In this document: piece by piece, positions 45,312 to 56,790 of the stretch
How positions within the stretch are numbered: the first letter of the stretch is position 1
Layout of the letters: each line of letters opens with the position of its first letter
Assembly (NCBI GenBank): GCA_037447655.1
Contig: JBBHKE010003114.1
Location: 62,001-126,000, forward strand
Reading direction: 5' to 3'
Length of the DNA: 64,000 bases
Source of the DNA: Zygnema cylindricum
Taxonomy: Eukaryota; Streptophyta; Zygnematophyceae; Zygnematales; Zygnemataceae
The notes under the pieces: model-generated
Told to the model about the DNA's origin: nothing
Database searches by the model: none
Seen by the model: only the letters and a program-made list of their open reading frames with translations
Translations under genes and position numbers: made by a program

Positions 45312-46319
45312 TGTTGAAATAAGTAGTTTTTGTTGTATTTTCTAGGTCTTAAACTAATTTGCGGAAACATATAAAGAAAATGTAGGCAGCCTGCCTCCAT
45401 CTCTTCTCTCTTGCCCCCATACTTGTTGTAGTCACTGAAAGAGAGAGAGAGAGCGATGGAGCCATGGCTGCTTCAGCTCCATAGGAAGGACTAAAGAGTG
45501 ACTTAAGTCACTCTCAACAAAAGGTTGAGTCCGACAAGACTCAAACCCCCGAACGGCAGAGCGCGGCGTAGCCGTTAGCTCTAACCAGTCTGTCGTAGAA
45601 GTCCGTTAGGAGATATAGGGTTTCATTAGTATTTAAACTATTGTATAATACAGAAACCATTTAACTGAAATATGAACGAACGGACATAGAACTTGTTTAG
45701 GTTTAGTGCGAACGTCATTTCGCACGAAACAAATGAAAAGGACATTTGTTTTAAACGGTCGACATCAATGTCGGATTTAATCCGACGGCGCACATCATCG
45801 CCGAGATCGCAGAATGGTCACTTTGGATTTTATAGACGTGGCATGATGTGGCGCCGCGTGGAAGGATGACATTTGGTCGCGAGAATTCTGGAGAATATAA
45901 GAACGAGTGGAAAAGTAACACGCGTCCACTCAGTAGCTTTGTCATACACCGGCCGTACAGAAAGGACACCGGCCGTAGTACCTTTATGTACTTTACAGTA
46001 ATATAATTGGTTCGTACTTCAGTAGATAGGGGTTGTGAGAGAGGTTTAGGACTTAGGAAATTTTGGTAGATAGTCACCTCTCTCTAAAAAAGCTTTGTAT
46101 AAATTTGTATTTTTTTACGCCTCATAACTTATCGGCTGGTTGGCCGTTTTCAATGATTCTTTTTGCTACAAACTCAGGGGAGCCCATGCTGCACAGGGGT
46201 GCAGTTAAATTGTCAGTTTACCTTCTTGGGCAGCAGAGGTTGTGGCTTTAAGTGGGTTAGTTAAATACTATCTAGAGGCTTCCTGTATTCTGTAGTCCAA
46301 TGGAGGACACAGAATTGCA
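45312..46319 (+). mobile_element. LTR, type B, shared by derivatives 1 and 2
   Basis: 1008 bp, TGTTGAAATAAG...GGACACAGAATTGCA. It follows the polypurine tract of derivative 1, so it is its 3' LTR. At its right end it is joined straight to the reverse transcriptase of derivative 2, so it also occupies the 5' LTR position there. It carries the well-preserved antisense tRNA-like module at 45525-45600. Confidence 0.9.
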
Positions 46320-47806
46320 CTATCCACCCGATAGAAAACCAATTGGATGTAAGTGGGTTTTCAAATTAAAACTGAATCCTGACAATACTTTTGAGCGGTA
46401 TAAAGCCCGGTTAGTGGCGAAAGGTTTTACTCAGAAAGGGGGAATAGACTACGAAGAAACCTTCGCTTCGGTCGTCAGATTTCCCTCGGTCCGGATACTT
46501 CTCAGCCTGGCAGTTGTAGAAGACATGGAAGTACACCAGATGGACATAAAGACAACTTTTTTACATGGAGAACTAGAGGAGGAGATCTTCATGCGACATC
46601 CAGAAGGATTCGTGGAACAAGGAGAGGAAAGTTAAGAATGTTGGTTGATCAAATCTCTCTATGGTTTGAAACAGGCGCCCAGACAATGGAACAACAAACT
46701 TGATGAGTTCCTTACGAGTTGGGGATACATCCGCATTAGTTCACACCATTCAATTTATGTTTTTGAAGATGAGGAAGGTGTCATCTTTATTGCAATTTAC
46801 GTTGTTGATCTTCTTGTTCTTAGTAAGTCATTAAAGGAAATTAACAAACTAAAAACATATCTAAAGGGAAGATTCGAAATGAAAGATATGGGGGAGGCTA
46901 GATATATTCTGGGAATACAAGTAGAGAGAGATAGGAAAAAGAGGATAATTACACTAACTCAGAAAGAGGCAATTGGAAACATGCAGGAAAAACTTCAGAT
47001 GAACAAAGCCAACAGTTGTACGACTCCCATGGACCTAAAGAAGGGAAGTGAGGGGAGTGAGGAAGGAGATATGCTAATTCTAGATGATGAACTAGGTCTA
47101 GAAGAAAAGAAGTTTATGCGGACTATTCCATACAGACAGGTAGTGGGCAGTCTAATTTATTTTATGAATTTTACCAGACCCGATTTGGCAGCAGCTGTAA
47201 GAGTACTAAGTAGGAGTCTAAATGCTTTTACCAAAAAGGATTGGGAAGCAGCTAAAAGGGTCATAAGATATCTGATAGGAACTAGAGATCTATGGCTGCA
47301 TCTGGGTGGGGAAAACACTGACATCGCCACTTGGAGTGATGCCAACTATGCGAATGCTCCGATGAGAAGATGTACATCTGGATATGTGTTGTATGTGGGG
47401 AATGGTGCTTGTTGCTCGAGCAGTAAGCAGCAAAAGGTCATTGCTGAGTCTGCCATGGAGGCAGAGTATAGGGCATCTTGCTTTGCTGTGAAGGAATAGA
47501 TGTGGGTCATATCCTTGCTTGATGAATTGGGGCATCTTAAGAGTGGAATTCAGAAAATATTCTGTGATAATCAAGCAGCAATTGCAATTGCTGCTAATCC
47601 CAAACATCATTTTAAAGCAAAACACATGGACATCGGACTTAGCTTTGTTAGGGAAAAGGTGGAGAACAAAATAATAAATCTAGAATAGAGACCAGACAGT
47701 GAGATGGTGGTAGACATGATGACTAAGCCTGTACCTTCTCCTAAATTATTTTTTTGTAGAATGAGATGTTGACTTAAAATTAAAAGTGACTAGAAAATAA
47801 GGGGAG
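46300..47806 (+). pseudogene. Pol-only derivative 2 (RT, RNase H)
   Basis: The LTR leader MEDTELH runs in frame into YPPDRKPIGCKWVFKLKLNP at the start of reverse transcriptase. One TAA (46633-46635) interrupts EQGEES / ECWLIKSLYGLKQAP. From 46645 the frame is open for 284 codons, through IYVVDLLVLSKS (active site 46798-46809, YVDD changed to YVVD) into RNase H up to a TAG at 47497. RNase H continues KIFCDNQAAIAIAANPKHHFKAKHMDIGLSF. Primer site, gag, protease and integrase are absent. Loss of a catalytic Asp with an otherwise good frame suggests supply of RT in trans, or simple decay. Confidence 0.9.
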
Positions 47807-48794
47807 TGTTGAAATAAAAGGTATTTTCTAGGTTATTTAATTGATTTTATTTGAAGCAGGAAAAAGCAAAGGCAACCTGCTTCTAGCTTCTCTCTCTAGC
47901 CTCCATACTTGTCGTAGTCACTGAAGGCTAGAGAGGAAGCTAGAGCCATGGCTGCCCATGCTCCTTATAGAGTCAGAAGGCAAATCCTTGGTAAACTCAC
48001 CAAAAGGATTGACGGACCCAGGATTTGATCCTGGTACCTACCGTCCGTCAAAGTAGCCGTTAGTCTTACCCCGTAGTCTAAGACCAGTGCTGAAGTATAT
48101 AGGGTACGATAGCTACTTAAACATGACGAAATAGAGAAGTTCGGCTTACTGACAAACGGACCACAATCACACAGACACAGTTAAATAGAGTTACAAAAAA
48201 AAGTACTGATTATATATTAACGACTATAAATTAAGGCCGACATCAATCTAACGGCCGAGAAAGAAGCCAGCATCGCGGAATGGTCGATTTGGCGGTTTGC
48301 GGTCATACCCACAACAGGTGACACGTGGCAGCATGACATTGGATGACGGCATCTCCGAGACATACTAAGGGGAACCCGGACATGGTAGGCGTCATCTTTT
48401 TGGCCATGTCGTACAATGGCCGTACAAAAAGTACTCCGGACCAAGTACCTTTCTGTTCTGTACTCTTAATTGATTGGCTCCGTACCGCAGTAGAAGAGAG
48501 TTTAGAGAGGGGTTTAAGACTTAGAAAATTAGTGGTAGCTACCTCTCTCCTAGAGAGCTCTTGTATAAAAGATCATCTTTGACCATTGATAATTTGCTGC
48601 TCAGGGGAGCAAATTCAAGGATTCTTTTTGTGGCAGAGTAGAGGAGTCAGTGTTTCCAAAGTAGTGCACTTTGGTTTGTCTGTATACTGTCTGGCTGTCA
48701 GCTATACCTGTACAACGACCAAGGGGTTGAGATCACACTAGAGGCTTCTGGTAAGCTGCCTGCTATGAGTACTAATGGAGGTCTCACAGTTGCA
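47807..48794 (+). mobile_element. 3' LTR of derivative 2, type A'
   Basis: 988 bp, TGTTGAAATAAAAGG...GTCTCACAGTTGCA, after the polypurine tract AATAAGGGGAG. Its sequence differs clearly from the type B LTR on the left of the same element. tRNA-like module at 48015-48085. Confidence 0.9.
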
Positions 48795-49766
48795 ATGTGT
48801 TCAAGTAAGGGTTTTTTCCCGTCGTTTACACAGAAAATGGGACTTCCTACTTGAAAATATTACGCTACGACATATGACAGGTACGGTAATTCGGTAATAT
48901 GCATACGCCATGTTACATACAACAGATATATGCGTACCTAAAATAGCATGACCAAAATCTGCATGTTGGGATAGAAAGTCATCTTAAGGAGCTTCTCAAA
49001 AATTCGGGGCCATATTGTGTGTAGTGTTTACGGCTCATTTAGATTAAGCCTGAGATAGTACGGTACGATACCAGGCATCAAGACAACAACTAAAATTCAC
49101 GTCTTATGATATGGTTATGTTCGAACATCTTATCGTGATGTGATGCTACTACGTCATGCTGTTAACAATCGAAAACTGTAACAACTATTGACGAACGAAC
49201 TTACAAGTTACGACGAAAGTACGGGAAATCACAACTGACGCTTGCGTGTGGAGGTAACCGTACATGTCTTGCTGAATATTTGTGCTTGAAAGATCGGACG
49301 GCCTGAGTCATGGGCGGTAATTTTTCTGCGATTTGATTGGCTTCCAAGGTATCCTTCTTTGGGTTGTCCTTCCGTGGAGCATTTTCCTTGAAAGTACAAT
49401 TGGCCCATCGTTATTACTTATTAGAACTTTAGTATAATGCATCGGTATGCTGCTAGGATCGATATATCGTGTGCAATCACCGATATTTTCTATATGGAAG
49501 TTCTTCATAATTTCCTATACAATATACACCAGAGGTCGCAAAAGTTAAAATTTTACATAACCGACCGTTTTTTTTTCAAAGTCTGAGTAACCGACGCCGG
49601 ACCAGGTTATGTCACGCTCCAAAATTGTTAACCGTTAATCCACCAGCGTGTACAAAAATAAAAGTTAACCGAAACTCAATTTTTCGCGACTAACCGTGCC
49701 CGCGCGTAATCGAAAAAGTACAAAAATAATTAATGTACTATCTATGAATAAGCCAATAATTATGAT
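48795..49766. other. Low-copy sequence, no gene seen
   Basis: AT-rich. A minus-strand frame at 49308-49508 has no recognisable motif. Confidence 0.4.
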
Positions 49767-49892
49767 TTGTCGCTTTCCCTAAGATTTGCGAAATGAATAG
49801 TGTTTACTACCGTGTAGATTTGCGACGCTTTGTCGCGTTCCTTAAGATTTGCGAAATGAATAGTGTTACTACCGTGTCAGATTTGCGACACT
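49767..49892. repeat. 63-bp tandem duplication
   Basis: Two units 63 bp apart sharing TTGTCGC, AAGATTTGCGAAATGAATAG and ACTACCGTGT; AAGATTTGCG starts at 49781 and 49844. Confidence 0.85.
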
Positions 49893-50149
49893 AATCATGA
49901 TATCACGTACTTCCACGATACCAAAGAGTACAAAGTACAATAATGTTGGATTGTATGGAGAGTACAAAATTTTCATTTTTTTTGTTTTTTGGTTAACTGA
50001 TCGTAATAGACCATTTTTTTTTTCTGGTGAATGAATCGACCGCAACCGCCCAGCCCCCAAAATTTGGCAACCGAATCCGTTCCGGATCCGGCGCGGGCGG
50101 TTGGTTAACTGTCACTCACAGTTTCGTTTGAGTGTTTGCGACCTCTGAT

Positions 50150-50370
50150 ATACATTACATCGCGAATCGCTATTAGGGTTAATCACGCTAATTCGGCGCC
50201 CCAAATTTTTTACCCGAATTCTTAAATATAGTTATTAAAAAAACCCTAAAAAACAAATTTGAGTGACTGATTTCAATGAAAATCCCCAAATTCCCAATTA
50301 GCGTTAATTACACTAATTGTTCTTTAACACTAAATATTTGTTAACGCTAATAGCGATGCGGGGTGTACTG
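50150..50370. mobile_element. MITE with long terminal inverted repeats
   Basis: About 220 bp. Left end ...GAATCGCTATTAGGGTTAA..., right end ...TTAACGCTAATAGCGATGC. A second inner pair, CACGCTAATT and AATTAGCG, extends the inverted repeat. No coding capacity. Related single ends lie at 24830 and about 1150. Confidence 0.8.
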
Positions 50371-50639
50371 TGAAAACGGCATTATAGAAGATAGGATTAT
50401 GATTCTTCAAGGTTCCAGGAGAAAACATTGACCGTCTGATTACACTTTGGTCTTCATCCGTGAAGCAATCCCTCCATCCGCCTTTGTAATGGTCGACCCA
50501 CCTCACGGAGGTGAGTAGACAAATCACAAAACCCATAAAACCGCTACACTTGGACGATAGACACGTGCGACAATGAACAACTATTCAAATTTTATCACGT
50601 CGCCGAAGTCACGTGCCTTTGGGGTCAAGGTGACTGGAA

Positions 50640-50963
50640 AATCTTTGCCGAAAAAAAGTACATTTTTTGACTTCTTGCCAAAAGAAGTACGGTTTTCGCC
50701 ATCCTTCCAAAAGTACGGTTTTTGACTTCTTTCTATAGTTCAAAAGTAGGTGTTTCTATTGTAGGTCTTTTGTCGGTGCGTTCATCGTAAGTTGTGTTAT
50801 GGGCTTTTCATGTGATCGTCTTAAGTCGCTACCTTGATCAGCGACCGTTTGATTGTCCAAATCTGACGATAGTCTTATCGTAAGTTGTGTTATATGCTTT
50901 TCATGTGATCTTCTTAGATCGCTACTTTGATTTGCGACTGTCTGAACGTCCGAATCTGACGGT
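50640..50963. repeat. Short repeats including a 93-bp tandem pair
   Basis: AAGTACGGTTTT(C/T) and TTTTTGACTTCTT words recur at 50655-50740. Then two 93-bp units start at 50784 and 50877 (ATCGTAAGTTGTGTTAT). Because 93 is 31 codons, the minus strand reads a 31-residue repeat (SDLRRSHEKxITQLT) in one open frame, 50989-50756. Not recognised as a gene. Confidence 0.7.
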
Positions 50964-50989
50964 TTAAATAAAAAATATTCAATACTCAC

Positions 50990-52044
50990 AGAAAAAGATT
51001 TTTTTGTCTGTTTTTTTTTTCTAATTTAGACATGACGTTTAATTCTCTATTGATATTTATGCAACTCAACCCTGTTACTATTTTATTTCACTTTACGACC
51101 AATACAATATGGGTCTTAAGGGTATATTGTATTTTTTGCGTACAATAGGCATATTGTATGGGTGTACTTTCACATACTTTTGAACTATGTTTCTTTCCTG
51201 CTTCAGCCTTCATGTTTCGAGCGCTATTTTTTGTCGTTTTAATTTTGAAATACAAATTCAAATTGCGAAAGTACACGTAGATAGTACGCAAGTACATATT
51301 CTAAAACGAAAATGGTCGGTTTCAAAATCTTTGACGATTTTAAATATTGGATCTTTAAATTTACGTGTAACCACTAAAATTTGAACACATTTTTTAAAAA
51401 CTTGTTTACAGATGTTACGCGATGTAACCGAGGCTTGTAATAACTGAGGTAGTGATGTGTATCGGTAAAAAAATTATCGCGATAACAACGATACCGATAG
51501 TTATCGGTTATATAACGTTTCAAAAGTCCCGATATATCAGTCCAAGACCAACAAATTCCATATCAGCGATAACTTTAAAAAAATATAGTATGCATATAAT
51601 AGTATAGTATAAGATACTGTATTATAATATTGACTTTATATAGCGTGGCATGCCACGTATAAGAATCTGTTTCGTATTATATTTAATTTCAATTTATAAC
51701 GGACAGTGCAACACATAAACGTTGACAAATTTAAAACAATACTTTTTAGTTCTAAAACTAAAGTACCGAAACGAAAATATTAAATTACATTGTAAATTTT
51801 AAAATCAAACTTTTTCGAAAAACAGACGAACATACGAACAGAGCAGACAAACACATTTGTCAAATTGCCGCCATTTACAACCACCATGGAAGTGGTATGA
51901 GGGCGTAACTAACCTTACAAAAAAAAAATAGCAATCAAAAGAACATTCTAAACGGGTATGGTAGCGTGGAACCTAAGTAAAACCCCCTTAAATTATAAAT
52001 AATCAAAGAATTATCGCAATTTTTCACCGAAATCGGGGGGAAGG
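50990..52044. repeat. AT-rich region ending in ATCGCCGATAA-family sequence
   Basis: 51450-51575 is rich in TATCG/CGATA words, and 52020-52044 (CACCGAAATCGGGGGGAAGG) matches the start of the family copy at 24565. The rest is unassigned. Confidence 0.5.
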
Positions 52045-53216
52045 TGGAATTCTATGGGGTCTATTCCCCCCATAGAATTTGCAGGTACAATGAAGCTTAT
52101 CTAGTTAGTGTCGACTCCAAGTTTATCTAAACCCAAATTATTTACCCCTTGACAATCAGAACCCCATTAAAGCTTCACCCTTGTGAAATAAGACTTTCTG
52201 TATGTTGAGTTCCACCACAGAATGCAAAGTTAGAATATGTGATTTGGATACATTCACCCATTGACTTTCCCTAAAAAATGCAGCCACCCAGGCACGCAAA
52301 AACTCTGATCGACTACACCTTTGTGTAGCCTGGACTCCCCTGAGTCCGTAGCAAAAAGAATCACTGAAAATGGGCAAGTAAATTGGTAGATATGGCTGGC
52401 CAAAGTTGCCTTTTATACAAGATGCTCTCTGGGAGAGGCGGCTTCCTACCCAAAAAAAATTCTAAGTCCTAGTCCCTCTCTAAACCCGTTATACTAAAGT
52501 ACGGCGCATATCACAAGACTGTACCGTATAGAAAAGTACAGGCGTCGGAGTACTTTCTGTACGGCAACTGTACGATAGGACCATACCGGTGACATCCGTC
52601 ACATCCAAACTTGTTATCTTGCGTTCCGGAGATTCCGCAATCCTCCAGCACATTTCCACGTGTCATCCAGAGTGGCTGCGCCAAAAAACGCTAAGGTGGC
52701 CATTGCGGAATCTCGGCTCGCACCACGGCCGTCGATTTAATCCGGCCTTCAATTCTACCCGTCAAAAATATGTGCGCGGTATTTGTTTCGCCGTCGAAAC
52801 AAATGCGCTGTATTAGTTTTGCGAAATACCGTATACCGTACTACTGTATCTATTTACTAAGAATCAATTCGCAACGTTAAATGAATTCGTCTACGTGTAC
52901 ATGTTTATATAATTATCAAACCCTACATATTCTAACAGTAGTCCTAGACTAAATGGACAAAGCTCACGGTTGCGGGTTGTTTGACGGACGGCACGTACCA
53001 TGATCAAATCCAGGGTCTATCAAATACCTTTTTTAGTAAACATCCCATTATCTACTCCTGTGTCTCTGGAGAACTTAGGCAGCCATGGCTCTAGCTCCCT
53101 CTCCAGCCTTCAGTGACTACAACAAGTGTGGGGGCTTGGTGAAGGGAGTAAGAGGCATACGGCCTTAACTCTTTTTCTATCATAATACGGACCTAGAAAA
53201 TACTCAAATATCAACA
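52045..53216 (-). mobile_element. Copia solo LTR (antisense), type C, TSD GAAGG
   Basis: 1172 bp; on the minus strand TGTTGATATTTGAG...ATAGAATTCCA. It is flanked by GAAGG (52040-52044 and 53217-53221). GACTCCCCTGAGTC at 52333-52346, TATACAAG near 52415, GTAC cluster 52498-52575, dyad TTTGTTTCGCCGTCGAAAC (52782). It is inserted in a copy of the ATCGCCGATAA repeat. Confidence 0.93.
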
Positions 53217-53221
53217 GAAGG

Positions 53222-53353
53222 GTGTCCGCGACGCGTCTGAGGAATAACATGTGTACTCGAGTGTACGGGCCGTACATTTTGTTGGTGATAGATATCGATA
53301 TCGGTGTTATCGCCGATAAACAATTGATATATTGGTTAATTATCGGCGATAAT
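53222..53353. repeat. ATCGCCGATAA repeat, copy 2 right part
   Basis: GTGTCCGCG... continues the family text interrupted at 52044 (compare GGGGTCCGCGGG at 24590). ATCGCCGATAA is at 53309-53319. The copy ends at TTATCGGCGATAA, abutting the E11 LTR. Confidence 0.75.
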
Positions 53354-54398
53354 TGCAACTCTGAGACCTCCATAGGTCCTCAAACAAGGCAACTCACAAG
53401 AAGCCTCTAGGATAACCCTGACCCCTTTGTGTTTCAGCAAGAATAATTGCTACCTTGGCAGACAAAAATTCTGACCACCTTCACCCGTGTGAAGGCAAGA
53501 CTCCCTTCAGTCGATAGCAAAAAGAATCTCTGAATTTGCTCCCCTGAGTACTAAGTTATGGAGGGTCAAAGTTGACCTTTTGTACAAATGATCTCTGGGA
53601 GAGAGGGCCCTATCAATCAAATTTTCCTAAGTCCTATCTCTCTCTAAAACTTTATCTACTGAAGTACACCACCAATCAAAATACTGTATTGCACAGAAAG
53701 GTAGAGGTGATGTGCTTCCTGTACGACCATTGTACGACATGGCCAACCAGTTGACACATGTCATATCTGGATTCATTCCTGTAATCCCCGTAGATACCAT
53801 AATCCAATGTTGTCGTGCCACGTGTCAATCGATGTGGCGGTGATTGAAAACCGCCAAAATTCTATTCTACGATCGCGGCATCCTTCGCGGCCGTCTAATG
53901 AAAACCGGATTTTAATCGTAGCCGTCATAAATCATTGCGCGATATTTATTTCGCTGTCGAAACAAAATGCGCGGTATTCGTTGCCTATTCGTACTGTACT
54001 CCGTACTTTACAAAATTGTGTCCATACGCGACGTCTATAGTTTCAGTTAAATGAATTTGATTACGCGTCATAGTTTAAATATTTGTCAAGCCATATATGT
54101 CTCTACACCGATCCTAGACTGTTAGGATAAAGCTAACCGCTACCGGCTAGCTTGACAGACGGTAGGTACCACGATCGAATCCTGGGTCTGTCAAGTTCCG
54201 TTTTAGTAAATCTACTAAAGCATCTACGTGTCTCTATTTGGATAGCACAGGCAGCCATGGCTCTATCTCCCTCTTCAACCTTCAGTCTTTGCGACAAGTG
54301 TGGGAGTTGAAGAGAGGAGTTAGAGGCAGACTGCCTTGGCTTCTTTTCTGCAATTAATTTAGACCTAGAAAATACTAAAAGAACCATTAATTTCTACA
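53354..54398 (-). mobile_element. E11 3' LTR (antisense), type A'
   Basis: 1045 bp. On the minus strand it runs TGTAGAAATTAATGG...GTCTCAGAGTTGCA, preceded by the polypurine tract AGTAAGGGAAG. tRNA-like module at 54115-54195 (GGTACCACGATCGAATCCTG). Confidence 0.92.
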
Positions 54399-56368
54399 CT
54401 TCCCTTACTTTTTAGTCACCTTTTAATTTCAGTCCACACTTCTCCTTGCAAAAAATTAGCTTCGGGGTAGGCACAGGTTTGGTCATCATATCTGCAACCA
54501 TTTCACTATCTTGTCTATATTCTAAACTGATTATTATTTCTTCTACCTTTTCCCTAGCGAAACTAAGTCTAATGCCCATATGTTTTGCTTTAATATAGTG
54601 TTTAGGATTGGCAGAAATGGCAATAGCTGCCTGATTGTCACAAAATACTTTGTGAACACCACTCTTAAGATGACCAAGTTTACCAAGCAAGGACTTGACC
54701 CACATTAATTCTTTTACACCAGAGCAAATGGCCATGTACTTAGCCTCCATGGTGGACTGAGCAATGACCTTTTGCTGCCCCATCACCCACATATAATACA
54801 TACCCAGACGTGCATCTCCTCATAGAAGTATCCCCATAGCTGGCTTCACTCCAAGTGGTGATGTCAGTATTTTTCCCACCTAAAAGCAACCATAGATCTC
54901 TAGTCCCTATGAGATATCTAAAGACTCCTTTAGCTGCCTCCCAATCTTTCTTAGTGGGAGCATTCAGACTCCTACTTTGTACTCCTACAACTACGGCTAT
55001 TTTCGGACGGGTACAATTCATGAAATATATCAGGCTGCCCACAACTTGTCTATAAGGGATGGTCTGCATAAATATTTTCTCTTCCAGGCCTACCTCATCA
55101 TCCAAGATTATAACTCCCTCCACACTCCCCTCACTTCCCTTCTTTAGTTCAATAAGAGTGGTACAACTATTAGCCTTGTCCATTTGGAATCTTTCTAACA
55201 TGTTTCCAATGGCCCCTTTTGAGTTAATTTTATTATCTTTCTCTCTCTGTCTCTCTCTACCTGAATTCCCAAAATATACCTTCCTTCTTTTATATCCTTC
55301 ATTTCAAATCTTCCTTTTATCTCATTTTTCAACTTATTTATTTTATGTATAGATTTACTTAAAACAAGCAAATCATCAAAATAAATCGCAATAAAAATAA
55401 TTCTTTCCTCATATTTAAACAAATAAATTGAGTGATCTGAACTAATCCGAATATATGCTAAACCTGTAAGAAACTCATCGAGCTTCTTGTTCCATTGTCG
55501 AGGTGCATATTTCAGCCCATACAAAGATTTGATCTATCGGCATACCTTGCTCTCCTTCCCTTGCTCCACAAATCTTTCAGGCGGTCGCATTTAAATCTCC
55601 TCTTCCAACTCTCCATGTAGGAAGGCCGTCTTGATGTCCAACTGATGAACTTCCATGTCTTTTGCTGCAGCCATACTGAGAAGTATCCGATCAGAGGGAA
55701 AATTGACGACCGAAGCAAAAGTCTCCTCGTAGTCAATTTCCTCTTTATGGGTAAATCCCTTCGCCACTAACCGAGCCTTGTAGCGCGCAATGGTGTTATC
55801 CGGGTTGAGTTCTAATTTGAATACCCACTTACACCCAATTGGCTTCCTATCATGGGGAAAGTCCACCAATTCCCACGTATTGGCTGCCATAATCGAAGCC
55901 ATCTCCTCATTAGTGGCTGTCTTCCACCAGTTCCTCTCAGGACATTTCATCGCCTCACCATAAGTCTGGGGTTCATCCGGATGAGACAGTTTGGTTACCT
56001 TGTTGTTAACTTGTTTCTCTTGCTGTCTTTTGCTACTTCTCCTTCCACTCAAACTCTGATGCCGGAATGGATAACTCTCGTCGATCCTTTCGAACAGTTT
56101 CGACTTCTCCCTTATCCCTTGATTCCGGGTCTATTTCCAACACGTCTTTCGCTTCGGTTGGAGTTGGCACTAGGGGTTCCACGACTAAATTCTCCTCTGT
56201 TTGATTTGTACCTGCAAGATCATCACCGTCTCGAAAACCTGGATAGTTAGGAAGCTCAAAGTAATCAGAATTTTCTGACTTAAATCTGATTTTGACTATC
56301 TTTATATGCTTAAAGGGATCTATAAATTTCCCTTCATCCATGTGAAATTCTATGGGCTCCATTGCCAC
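54399..56368 (-). pseudogene. E11: pol-only derivative 3 (integrase tail, RT, RNase H)
   Basis: Minus strand. The LTR tail frame MAMEPIEFH is joined in frame to integrase C-terminal text MDEGKFIDPFKHIKIVKIRF and stays open for 111 codons. Then KLSHPDEPQTYGEAMKCPERN...IGCKWVFKLELNPDNTIARY, QLDIKTAFLHGELEEEI, a stop, YGLKYAPRQWNKKLDEFL and the active site YFDD (55372-55383; both Asp kept, Val to Phe). RNase H has TTWSEASYGDTSMRRCTSGY and FCDNQAAIAISANPKHYIKAKHM. Primer site, gag, protease and integrase core are absent. Confidence 0.9.
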
Positions 56369-56790
56369 ACAGAATTCGCAGGTCCAAAGGAAGCTAATCT
56401 AGATAGTGTTGACTCCAACTTGATATAAACCCAAATGACTGACCCCTTGACAATCAGAAACCCCAATACAACTTCACCCTTGTGAAATAACACTTTCTGT
56501 GTGCTCAGTACAACCACAGAATGCAAAGTTAGAATATGAGATTTGGACACATTCACCCACTTTGACTTTCCCTAAGAAATGCAGCCACCAAAGAGGGCAA
56601 AGACTTTAGCTGACTACACCCCTGTGTAGTGTGGACTCCCCTGAGTCCTTAGCAAAAAGAATCACTGAAAATGGTCAACTGAGTTGATAGTTATGGCTGG
56701 CCAAAGTTTGCCATTTATAAAAGGTGCTCTCAAGGAGAGAGGTGGCTACCTACCCGAAATATTCTAAGTCCTAAACCCTGTTGTTCATAG
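56343..56790 (-). mobile_element. E11 5' LTR fragment, type C
   Basis: On the minus strand it ends ...ATGGAGCCCATAGAATTTCA exactly at 56343. It has GACTCCCCTGAGTC (56634-56647) and a TATA-like TTTATAAAAGG (56714). It is truncated at about 56780, so U3 is missing. Its subfamily differs from that of the 3' LTR. Confidence 0.88.

Noticed and set aside
45312-46319. Simple solo-LTR insertion to explain the LTR-pol joins
   Set aside because: The left flank (GGGAG, a polypurine tract) and right flank (CTATC) do not form a target duplication.
43469-46320. Splicing and reverse transcription as the origin of the LTR-pol fusions
   Set aside because: CAG|GTTATG at the LTR/primer-site border looks like a splice donor, but a spliced product would keep CAG; the three joins read CA-AGACT, CA-CTATC and CA-CATGG.
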